A stretch of DNA of 6,964 nucleotides, taken from NCBI GenBank assembly GCA_005787665.1, contig SYAB01000029.1, positions 1-6,964 of the forward strand, in the 5' to 3' direction. A model generated the notes under the pieces. The model made no database searches, was not told where the DNA came from, and was given only the letters and a program-made list of their open reading frames with translations. Of this stretch, positions 1-5,077 are shown piece after piece (positions within the stretch are counted from its first letter, which is position 1; each line of letters starts with the position of its first letter). A program made the position numbers and the translations under genes. The DNA comes from Actinomycetota bacterium (GTDB taxonomy: Bacteria; Actinomycetota; Actinomycetes; Mycobacteriales; Mycobacteriaceae).

Positions 1-125
1 GGCTCTCCACCATCCGCGATGCGGACCTCATCGTGGTGCTGGACTCGGGCCGGATCCTGGAGCACGGCACCCACACCGAACTGCTCGCCCGACGCGGCGC
101 GTACTGGGCGATGACGAGAGCCTGA
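1..125 (+). CDS. ABC exporter ATP-binding subunit, C-terminal end (partial)
   Basis: Only the last 40 codons plus the TGA stop are present; the gene starts outside the window. Read from base 3, the peptide begins [18 protein letters not shown] and continues [16 protein letters not shown]. This is the segment that follows the H-loop histidine in the nucleotide-binding domain of ABC exporters (the usual H-R-L-S-T-I-x-x-A-D and G-x-I-x-E-x-G-x-H-x-E-L signatures). It ends shortly after the Y-W pair, as in MsbA-like half transporters where the ATPase domain is C-terminal. Transport substrate cannot be read from this fragment. By position and strand relative to the neighbouring genes it may correspond to the M. 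tuberculosis Rv1272c/Rv1273c ABC transporter pair; that is inference from remembered gene order, not from sequence. The VanZ-like gene begins 5 bases after the stop, so the two are probably cotranscribed. Confidence 0.9.
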   Translation, partial: LSTIRDADLIVVLDSGRILEHGTHTELLARRGAYWAMTRA

Positions 126-130
126 CCGAG

Positions 131-568
131 ATGCGCACAATGTCGGTGCCGCGCCGGACGCGGGTCGCCCTGGGATGGTTCGCGCTGACCTGCTGGGCCG
201 TCGGCGTTCTCCGGCTGTCGGCGCTGACCCCGCAGGAACTCCCGCAGACGGGGTTCCCGCTGTCGGACAAGATCGCGCATATCGTCGTCTACGCGGTCGG
301 CGGGTGGCTCGCCGCCACCACCCTGCGGATCACCCGCCGTCGGGTCGGTGTCGCCGACTGGCTGCTGCCGGCCGTGCTGCTGGTGGCGGGCTTCGGGATT
401 CTCGACGAGGCGTTCCAGACTTTCACCCCCGGCCGCACCGGTGGCGATCTCCTCGACTGGTTCGCCGACGTCGTCGGTGCCGCGACCGGCGCCGGGCTCA
501 GCCTGTGGGCGCACCGCCGGTCCGGAAGCCGCAGAACCGGCCCGGTGACGCCGCCTCCTGACCGATAA
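131..568 (+). CDS. VanZ-like family membrane protein
   Basis: A 145-residue protein with about four predicted membrane segments (roughly residues 13-30, 48-66, 76-92 and 108-126) and a basic C-terminal tail. VanZ-family signatures are present: D46-K-I-A-H50 at the start of the second helix, and D92-E-x-x-Q96 leading to P100-x-R102 and a following acidic helix (D106, D109, D113). The family includes VanZ of the teicoplanin-resistance cluster, but most members have unknown roles in the cell envelope, and drug resistance should not be assumed. The FADVVGA segment has Asp where I would expect the commonly seen Asn of the family motif. The ATG at 131 is chosen; a second in-frame ATG at 140 is equally possible, and a GAG at 128-130 would suit it better as a weak ribosome site. 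The gene starts 5 bases after the ABC transporter stop, suggesting one operon. Confidence 0.85.
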   Translation: MRTMSVPRRTRVALGWFALTCWAVGVLRLSALTPQELPQTGFPLSDKIAHIVVYAVGGWLAATTLRITRRRVGVADWLLPAVLLVAGFGILDEAFQTFTPGRTGGDLLDWFADVVGAATGAGLSLWAHRRSGSRRTGPVTPPPDR

Positions 569-569
569 T
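564..569 (+). promoter_or_regulatory. Candidate -10 element for the 67-residue membrane protein gene
   Basis: GATAAT matches five of six bases of TATAAT and overlaps the TAA stop of the VanZ-like gene. Six bases separate it from the ATG at 576, so transcription could start at or next to the A of the start codon and give a leaderless mRNA. No Shine-Dalgarno sequence at a usable distance precedes the ATG, and no clear -35 hexamer is visible. Inference from sequence only; read-through from the upstream operon is an alternative. Confidence 0.4.
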
Positions 570-575
570 GGGGCG

Positions 576-779
576 ATGGCAGGAAAAGAGCTTGACCCGG
601 ACCGTGCCCGCGCCGCCCGCGACGTCATGCGACAGCATCCGGCGATGGCGCTGTTCGTGGCGTCCCCGGTCCTGATCGCCGCCGGGCTGGTGTGGTGGCT
701 GGTAGGAGCCGGCTGGGCGATCGTGCTGGTGGTCGCGGCGCTCGTCGCCGGTGGGATGGCGGTCCTGCGCAAGCGCTGA
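576..779 (+). CDS. Small two-helix membrane protein, function unknown
   Basis: A 67-residue protein with a charged N-terminal stretch (residues 1-19, with several Asp/Glu and Arg/Lys), then two closely spaced hydrophobic segments (about 23-43 and 45-63) and a basic C-terminal end, R65-K-R. The charge pattern predicts a hairpin with both ends in the cytoplasm. I recognise no named family. It is accepted as a real gene because it has clean membrane-protein periodicity, fills the space between the VanZ-like stop (7 bases upstream) and the convergent cyclase (3 bases downstream), and has a plausible -10 element directly upstream. It could be a partner of the VanZ-like protein or the ABC exporter, but only proximity suggests this. 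Confidence 0.7.
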   Translation: MAGKELDPDRARAARDVMRQHPAMALFVASPVLIAAGLVWWLVGAGWAIVLVVAALVAGGMAVLRKR

Positions 780-782
780 GAT

Positions 783-1928
783 TCACCCCTGCGGTTCGGC
801 CCGGCGGACCCGGAAGAGTCCGACGTCGCCGCGGATGCCCTTGAGGCGTTTGGCTCCGGCGGCCGACCACCGGAACCGGGCGTCGTCGCCGACCTGCTCG
901 CGGGCCGACTCCGAGACCAGCACCGCCCCCGGCCGGGCCGCCCCGGTCACCCGGCTGGCGGTGTTCACCGGACTGCCGAACCAGTCCCCGGCCCGGGTGA
1001 CCGCAGATCCGTAAGCCACCCCGACCCGAAGCCGGGGCAGCATCTCGTCGGCATCCGCCGCGTCGAGCAGGGCGAGCACCGCGTCGACCAGAGCGGCGGT
1101 GTCGGAGGACACGAACATCACCGCGTCGCCGATCGTCTTGATGAACCGCACGGGTGCGGAGGCGACGCCGTGGGCCAGTTCCGCGAGCCGGTTCGCCAAC
1201 TGTTCGAGTTGTTCGGGCGGCACCTCCTCGCCGAGGGCGGTGAAGCCGACCAGATCGGCGAACGCCGCGGCGATCATCCGGGCCTCGGGCAGCGGCGCAC
1301 CCGCGGCCCGCTCGCCGGCGTTGACCGCCTCGGTTTGCAGGGTGTGCCGCAGCTGGAGCTGAAGCAGGTCCTCGATCATCGGCCCGAGTAGGGGGACGGC
1401 GGCGCCGACCAGCGCCTCGGTGCCGCGGGCGGTGTCCAGCTCGCTGGCCCCGGGACGCAGGACGGCGGACAGGGCGGCCACACTCATCACCTCAGAGGCG
1501 TTGGCCAGTCCCTGCGCCAGCACGCGCACCACGTTGAGCATCAGGTCACTGTCGATTCCCAGGTCGAGGAACCGCTTGATATGCACGGCGGCGTCCCCGT
1601 CGTGGGCCATGAACACCGGGGCGTCGGGGTCCCCGGCCTGCGGCAAACCGGCGGCGCGCTGGAATCGGGTGAGCTGATCGAGGTCCAGCCCGGTCTGCTC
1701 GCTGATCTGCCGCGCCGAGACGTAACGGCCGTCGTCGCCCAGCACCCGCCGCGCGGGCAACAGCATCGGCGAGAAGGACGAGCGGATCTCCTCGACGCTG
1801 AACCCCTGCTCGACGAGCCACCGGAGAAGTTCGGCGCGTTCGGCGCGGGCCTGACCGGCCAAGCCGCCGAGCAGGTCGTCCCACGACGGGGAAGGCTCGG
1901 CCTCCGACGGCCCGGCATCGACGGTCAC
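783..1928 (-). CDS. Class III adenylyl cyclase with N-terminal regulatory domain (Rv1264-like)
   Basis: A 381-residue soluble protein that makes cAMP from ATP. The catalytic domain occupies about residues 212-381 and holds all six canonical residues: metal-binding D225 (ADLVGFT) and D268, ATP-specifying K264 (FIKTIGD) and D315 (DWFGSPVN), and transition-state N322 and R326. Lys plus Asp at the specificity positions indicates adenylyl rather than guanylyl cyclase. The spacing among these six equals what I recall for M. tuberculosis Rv1264 (each number shifted by 3), an enzyme whose N-terminal domain inhibits it and releases it at acidic pH. The first ~205 residues here form the corresponding helical region, linked by the segment around [15 protein letters not shown]. 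No membrane segment is seen. The GTG start at 1928 is chosen because it overlaps the amidase stop as GTGA, giving coupled translation; no good Shine-Dalgarno lies upstream. A much longer open frame continues upstream but runs antiframe through the amidase gene and is not coding. pH sensing is inferred from homology. Confidence 0.95.
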   Translation of the reverse strand: MTVDAGPSEAEPSPSWDDLLGGLAGQARAERAELLRWLVEQGFSVEEIRSSFSPMLLPARRVLGDDGRYVSARQISEQTGLDLDQLTRFQRAAGLPQAGDPDAPVFMAHDGDAAVHIKRFLDLGIDSDLMLNVVRVLAQGLANASEVMSVAALSAVLRPGASELDTARGTEALVGAAVPLLGPMIEDLLQLQLRHTLQTEAVNAGERAAGAPLPEARMIAAAFADLVGFTALGEEVPPEQLEQLANRLAELAHGVASAPVRFIKTIGDAVMFVSSDTAALVDAVLALLDAADADEMLPRLRVGVAYGSAVTRAGDWFGSPVNTASRVTGAARPGAVLVSESAREQVGDDARFRWSAAGAKRLKGIRGDVGLFRVRRAEPQG

Positions 1929-3328
1929 GAGACCGACGGCCGCCGGCCCGCCCAGGGTCGGGCGGCTTCGATCTGGGTGCTGAGCGCCAGCAGGGTGGCC
2001 TCGTCGGAGGGGCGGCCGACCAACTGCACCGACACCGGCAGCGTCTGGCCCTCGAGGAACCACGGCACCGAGGCCGCCGGCTGGCCGGTCGCGTTGAAGA
2101 TCGCGAAGTAGGGCACCCGGGAAGCCACCAGCGCCAGCGTGCTCACCCCGCCGCGGTGCTGGTACTGGCTGATCCGCGACGGTCCGGTCGCCGCCCCCGG
2201 GGTGATGAGCACGTCGAAGTCCTCGAAGATCGAGCCCACCCGGGCTGCCAGCACCGATTCGGCGGCCCGGATCCGGTCCATCCGCTGCGGGGAGATCATC
2301 GACCCGATCCGCACGATCGTCCGCGTCCTGGGCTCCAGCCGCTCGGGGTGGGCCAGGCGCTGAACCTCCTGGTAGACCCCATGCCACATGCGCGGCAGGA
2401 CGTGGCCGTACATCGCCCAGGCGGGGTAGTCCGGGTCGCGCCACAACACCTCGTGGCCGAGGTCGCGCAGCAGGCTCTCTACCCCGTCCAGCGCCCGCTG
2501 CTGCGGACGTCCGACACGGGCCACCATCGTGGGGGGAAGCTTGGTGCTCAGCGCGATACGCAACCGCCCCGGCTTGCGGGCGGCCGCCTTGACGAAGCCG
2601 CCGCGCGGCGACTTGCCGGTGGCCGTGGCATCGAGGAACAGGGCGGCATCCTCGACCGTCCGGGCCAGCGGACCGTTGACACTCAGCCCGTTCCACCCCT
2701 CTGCGGCCGGGTCCTCCCCCGTACCGATCGGCACCCGTCCGCGCTGCGGCTTGAGGCCGTAGAGCCCGCACCAACTCGCCGGGATTCGGATCGACCCGGC
2801 GCCGTCGGAGCCCAGCGCCAGGGGGGCCAGTCCGGCGGCGACCGCCGCGCCACTGCCGCCACTGCTGCCGCCCGGGGTGTAGGCGATATCCCACGGATTG
2901 TGGGTGGCGCCGAAACTGACCGTTTCGGTGAACGGCCACAACATCATCTCCGGGACGGCGGTCTTGCCGAGGATCACCGCCCCGGCCTGCCGCAACCGGC
3001 GCACCACCTCGGAGTCGGCGGTGGCCTCCAGGTCGTAGGCGCTGCTGCCGAAGCAGGTGAACTCGCCGGCGACGTCGCTGTCGTCCTTGATCGCCACCGG
3101 CACCCCGAGCAGCGGCAACCGCTCGCCGGCGTCGAGCCGCTCCTGGGCGGCGGCCGCCTCCCGGCGGGCGCTGTCGGCCATCACGATCCGGTAGGACCTC
3201 AGCTCGCGGTCCACCCGGGCGATGCGCTCCAGGTAGGACTCCAGCAGGGCGGGCGCGGAGAGGGTTCCCGCGGCGAGCATGCGGGCCTGTTCGGCGGCCC
3301 CGGCGAAGGCGATGTCGGTGGCGTCCAC
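1925..3328 (-). CDS. amiB2: Amidase-signature family amidohydrolase (AmiB2-like)
   Basis: A 467-residue enzyme hydrolysing a carboxamide to acid plus ammonia or amine; natural substrate unknown. The Ser-cisSer-Lys triad of the amidase signature family is visible: K81 in VPVAIKDD, cis-serine S155 in the GGSSGGS loop, and nucleophile S179 in AGSIRIP, 24 residues later as in fatty acid amide hydrolase. The normally Gly residue two before the nucleophile is Ala177. No GatA context (gatB/gatC) is present, so a stand-alone amidase is preferred over a tRNA amidotransferase subunit. Start: the frame is open to an ATG at 3385, but that overlaps the HIT gene; the GTG at 3328 begins [10 protein letters not shown], gives a length close to the M. 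tuberculosis homologue, and lies 7 bases after a TACGCT -10 element. It is the first gene of a two-gene unit with the adenylyl cyclase (GTGA overlap). The symbol is assigned by sequence family plus gene order. Confidence 0.93.
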   Translation of the reverse strand: MDATDIAFAGAAEQARMLAAGTLSAPALLESYLERIARVDRELRSYRIVMADSARREAAAAQERLDAGERLPLLGVPVAIKDDSDVAGEFTCFGSSAYDLEATADSEVVRRLRQAGAVILGKTAVPEMMLWPFTETVSFGATHNPWDIAYTPGGSSGGSGAAVAAGLAPLALGSDGAGSIRIPASWCGLYGLKPQRGRVPIGTGEDPAAEGWNGLSVNGPLARTVEDAALFLDATATGKSPRGGFVKAAARKPGRLRIALSTKLPPTMVARVGRPQQRALDGVESLLRDLGHEVLWRDPDYPAWAMYGHVLPRMWHGVYQEVQRLAHPERLEPRTRTIVRIGSMISPQRMDRIRAAESVLAARVGSIFEDFDVLITPGAATGPSRISQYQHRGGVSTLALVASRVPYFAIFNATGQPAASVPWFLEGQTLPVSVQLVGRPSDEATLLALSTQIEAARPWAGRRPSVS

Positions 3329-3335
3329 CCGCCGA

Positions 3336-3341
3336 AGCGTA
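3336..3341 (-). promoter_or_regulatory. Candidate -10 element of amidase-cyclase unit
   Basis: On the minus strand the sequence reads TACGCT, matching the actinobacterial TANNNT -10 pattern. Seven bases (3335-3329) separate it from the GTG at 3328, so the first transcribed base could be the G of the start codon: a leaderless mRNA. No TTGACA-like -35 is visible at 17-18 bases upstream; the region there is G/C-only. Supports the choice of GTG 3328 over the upstream ATG. Confidence 0.55.
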
Positions 3342-3351
3342 GCCGCAGCCC

Positions 3352-3365
3352 GGGCGGGCGGGCGG
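3352..3365 (+). other. G-run tract between divergent promoters (possible G-quadruplex)
   Basis: The plus strand carries three GGG runs followed by GG, each separated by a single C. It lies in the 25 bases between the two opposing -10 elements of the amidase and HIT genes. Three full runs plus one GG allow at best a two-tetrad or bulged quadruplex; it may equally be GC-rich filler. Position alone makes it worth listing. Confidence 0.35.
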
Positions 3366-3366
3366 C

Positions 3367-3372
3367 TACGGT
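3367..3372 (+). promoter_or_regulatory. Candidate -10 element of HIT-Ddn unit
   Basis: TACGGT fits TANNNT and ends 6 bases before the ATG at 3379, so the transcript is expected to begin on the start codon itself (leaderless). There is no Shine-Dalgarno sequence between it and the ATG, which agrees with leaderless initiation. No recognisable -35 element. Confidence 0.55.
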
Positions 3373-3378
3373 GGTGCG

Positions 3379-3801
3379 ATGGCATGTGTGTTCTGCGACA
3401 TCGTCGCCGGCGTCGCGCCGGCGATCCGAGTCTACGAGGACAAGGACTATCTGGCGTTCCTCGACATCGCGCCGTTCACCCGGGGCCACACCCTCGTCAT
3501 CCCGAAGGCCCACAGCGTCGATCTGACCGACACCGAACCCCAGACCCTGGCCGCCATGACGGCGATCGGCCGGCGGATCGCGTTGGCGGCCCGCGCCTCG
3601 GGTCTGGGTGCCACCGGTACCAATGTCGCGATCAACGACGGCAAATCGGCCTTCCAGTCGGTCTTCCACATCCATCTGCACGTGGTTCCGCGCCGGGACG
3701 GGGACAAGTTGTCCTTCTTCACCGGCATGCTGCTACGCCGCGATCCCGACCGGGAGGCCACCGGGGCCATCCTGCGCGAGGCGCTGTCGGTGACACCGTG
3801 A
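3379..3801 (+). CDS. HIT family nucleotide hydrolase/transferase (Rv1262c-like)
   Basis: A 140-residue protein of the histidine triad superfamily, whose members cleave the alpha-phosphate linkage of nucleotides such as AMP-lysine, AMP-NH2 or dinucleoside polyphosphates. The triad H97-x-H99-x-H101 (FHIHLHVVPR) is intact; by family analogy H99 is the nucleophile. An N-terminal C3-x-x-C6 pair together with H45 (IPKAH) and H97 could form the structural zinc site seen in many bacterial HIT proteins. Length and layout are typical of the HinT/Fhit-like branch, and substrate cannot be deduced. The ATG at 3379 is directly followed by the CVFCDI opening common in the family and is positioned for leaderless translation. 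Its TGA overlaps the GTG of the Ddn-like gene (GTGA), so the two are coupled. A strong hairpin lies in codons 9-16. Confidence 0.95.
   Translation: MACVFCDIVAGVAPAIRVYEDKDYLAFLDIAPFTRGHTLVIPKAHSVDLTDTEPQTLAAMTAIGRRIALAARASGLGATGTNVAINDGKSAFQSVFHIHLHVVPRRDGDKLSFFTGMLLRRDPDREATGAILREALSVTP
3404..3424 (+). repeat. Perfect 9-bp inverted repeat with 3-base loop inside HIT gene start
   Basis: TCGCCGGCG and its exact reverse complement CGCCGGCGA flank a TCG loop, beginning 25 bases after the A of the ATG. Eight of nine pairs in the stem are G-C, so it should be stable in the mRNA. It falls in codons for IVAGVAPAI and may be a by-product of GC-rich codon choice. Confidence 0.6.
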
Positions 3802-4238
3802 GCGCGCTGGCCGAGCGGGCGCTGGGGTTGTTCGTCACCGTGCACGACGCCGTCTACCAGCGCACGGGGGGCTGGATCGGCCATCGCATCCCGGGCGCAC
3901 CGAACAGCCTGCTTCTGCACACCATGGGCGCGAAGACCGGCCTCCCGCGGACGAGTGCGCTGTCCTACGCCCGCGACGGGGACGCCTACCTGGTGGTGGC
4001 CTCCAACGGCGGCGACCGCCGCGCGCCGGGGTGGTACCACAACCTCAAGGCCGACCCGCGTGCGGAGATCAACGTGGGCCGGCGACGTTTCCCGGTCACC
4101 GCGGCCGCGGTGGGGCCGGACGATCCCGACTATGCCCGGCTGTGGCGAATCGTCAACGCCAACAACGCCAACCGCTACGATGGCTATCAGGCCCGCACCA
4201 GCCGCGCGATCCCAGTCGTCCGGCTGATACCGCGGTAG
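3798..4238 (+). CDS. Ddn-family F420-dependent nitroreductase/quinone reductase (Rv1261c-like)
   Basis: A 146-residue protein of the deazaflavin (F420)-dependent nitroreductase family, the group containing Ddn, which activates the prodrug pretomanid and reduces menaquinone. Family marks: an amphipathic N-terminal helix (about 1-22), then P32-G-A-P, the MGAKTG-x-x-R loop (residues 43-51, contacting the F420 phosphate region in relatives), VVASNGG (66-72), the WYHNL segment (79-83), and the C-terminal Y127/Y130 region followed by T-x-R-x-I-P-V-V (134-141). F420 rather than FMN is inferred from these motifs and from actinobacterial origin. Start GTG 3798 overlaps the HIT stop as GTGA; no ribosome site is visible upstream, so reinitiation by ribosomes finishing the HIT gene is likely. 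The stop is one base from the convergent udgB stop. Whether it acts on nitroimidazoles cannot be read from sequence; only some Ddn homologues do. Confidence 0.92.
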   Translation: MSALAERALGLFVTVHDAVYQRTGGWIGHRIPGAPNSLLLHTMGAKTGLPRTSALSYARDGDAYLVVASNGGDRRAPGWYHNLKADPRAEINVGRRRFPVTAAAVGPDDPDYARLWRIVNANNANRYDGYQARTSRAIPVVRLIPR

Positions 4239-4239
4239 C

Positions 4240-5052
4240 TCAACGCAGGCCCGCCCGCGAGGCGGCGTCCCCGAACACCGCGTCGAGCATGGCCGGGGTC
4301 AGCCGGCCGGTGAACATGTTCTGCTGGCTGGGGTGATAACAGCCCAGAAGCGCCACCCCCGTCGGGAGTTCGGCGACGGCACCGTGGCCGAATTTCGGCC
4401 GCGCGCGGCCCTCGCCGAGCAACTCCCACGCCGCCTGCCAGGCGAAGCCGCCCAATGCCACCACCACCCGCACGGTCGGCTCCACCAGCTGCCACTCGGC
4501 GGCCAGCCAGGGCTGACACGCCCGCCGCTCAGCGGGGGTGGGGGCGTTACCGGGCGGGGCGCAACGCACGGCGGCAACGACCCGAATGCCGTTGGCCCGC
4601 AATCCGTCCGCGGCATCGACGCTCAGCGGTGAGTTCACCAGTCCGGCCCGGTACAACGCGGCGAACAGCTGGTCCCCCGAACGGTCGCCGGTGAACACCC
4701 GCCCGGTCCGGTTGCCGCCGTGCGCGGCCGGAGCCAGACCCGCGATCAGGATCGCGGGCCGCGCCGAACCCCAGCCCGGAATCGGCCGCCCCCAGTACGG
4801 CTCGGCGGCGAACGCCCGCCGCTTCCCTGCGGCCACCTCTTCGCGCCAGGCCACCAACCGGGGGCAGGCCCGGCACACGCTCACCTCCGCCTCGAGGGTG
4901 CCGAGATCGACCGCCGCCGCGGCCAGCGCACGTACCTGATCCGGGTCGGCGGCCACCGCCGTCTGCGGCCCCGCGAGATCGCCGGGCCAGCCGGTCCCCG
5001 CCGGCACCGGCGAGGCGAAGGCTCCGCCCACGCGGGGATGGGGAAGGTGCAC
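4240..5052 (-). CDS. udgB: Family 5 uracil-DNA glycosylase UdgB (iron-sulfur)
   Basis: A 270-residue DNA repair enzyme removing uracil, and in relatives also hypoxanthine or ethenocytosine, from DNA. Four cysteines suit a [4Fe-4S] cluster: C60-x2-C63 (SVCRACP) and C164 and C179 (RCAPPGN...RRACQPW). The first active-site motif is [13 protein letters not shown] (105-117), with small residues where family 4 enzymes carry an acidic residue; the second is HPSQQN (240-245). Together these indicate family 5 (UDGb). N-terminal sequence [21 protein letters not shown] matches my memory of M. tuberculosis UdgB closely, supporting the start. The GTG at 5052 is preferred because a TAGATT -10 element ends 6 bases before it; no earlier ATG/GTG is needed. 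It is divergent from tap across 25 bases and convergent with the Ddn-like gene, whose stop is one base away. Confidence 0.95.
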   Translation of the reverse strand: MHLPHPRVGGAFASPVPAGTGWPGDLAGPQTAVAADPDQVRALAAAAVDLGTLEAEVSVCRACPRLVAWREEVAAGKRRAFAAEPYWGRPIPGWGSARPAILIAGLAPAAHGGNRTGRVFTGDRSGDQLFAALYRAGLVNSPLSVDAADGLRANGIRVVAAVRCAPPGNAPTPAERRACQPWLAAEWQLVEPTVRVVVALGGFAWQAAWELLGEGRARPKFGHGAVAELPTGVALLGCYHPSQQNMFTGRLTPAMLDAVFGDAASRAGLR

Positions 5053-5054
5053 CT
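5045..5054. promoter_or_regulatory. 10-bp perfect palindrome AGGTGCACCT at the udgB start / upstream of tap
   Basis: AGGTGCACCT reads the same on both strands and covers the udgB GTG (5052-5050) and its predicted transcription start. It lies 8 bases upstream of the tap -10 element. A dimeric repressor bound here could affect both genes, but it is short and includes coding bases of udgB, so it may be chance. Confidence 0.3.
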
Positions 5055-5058
5055 GCCG

Positions 5059-5064
5059 AATCTA
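5059..5064 (-). promoter_or_regulatory. Candidate -10 element of udgB
   Basis: On the minus strand TAGATT fits TANNNT and is followed by six bases (CGGCAG) and then the GTG at 5052, the spacing of a leaderless transcript. It overlaps the oppositely oriented tap -10 element by two bases (5063-5064). A -35 would fall inside the first codons of tap, and none resembling TTGACA is seen. Confidence 0.55.
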
Positions 5065-5068
5065 TGCT
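5063..5068 (+). promoter_or_regulatory. Candidate -10 element of tap
   Basis: TATGCT is a good -10 match and ends 9 bases before the tap ATG at 5078. Purines at 5074-5076 or the A at 5078 could be the first transcribed base, giving a leader of 0-4 bases. The expected -35 position (about 5040-5045) reads GGGGAA, not TTGACA, and the AT-rich patch typical of WhiB7-dependent promoters is not visible upstream. Confidence 0.5.
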
Positions 5069-5077
5069 TGCCCGGAC

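Noticed and set aside
1..568. Glycopeptide-resistance locus suggested by the VanZ-like gene
   Set aside because: No vanA/H/X/S/R-type gene is present and the VanZ-like family is widespread outside resistance clusters.
1929..2939. N-terminal extension of the cyclase frame upstream to 2939 on the minus strand (total 718 codons)
   Set aside because: It lies in another frame of the clearly coding amidase gene, its translation is Arg/Gly/Pro-rich without domain features, and the GTG at 1928 gives a normal cyclase length.
3329..3385. Amidase start at the ATG at 3385
   Set aside because: It would overlap the HIT start on the other strand, add an Arg/Ala-rich stretch not typical of the family, and pass through the predicted -10 element; GTG 3328 fits better.
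2156..3526. 456-codon plus-strand open frame antisense to the amidase
   Set aside because: Its translation is low-complexity and rich in Arg, Gly, Pro and His. Long antisense frames are expected in high-GC genes with GC-rich third positions.
3279..3797. Upstream extension of the Ddn-like frame through the HIT gene
   Set aside because: The extra residues are a frame-shifted shadow of HIT; the family begins at the amphipathic helix after GTG 3798.
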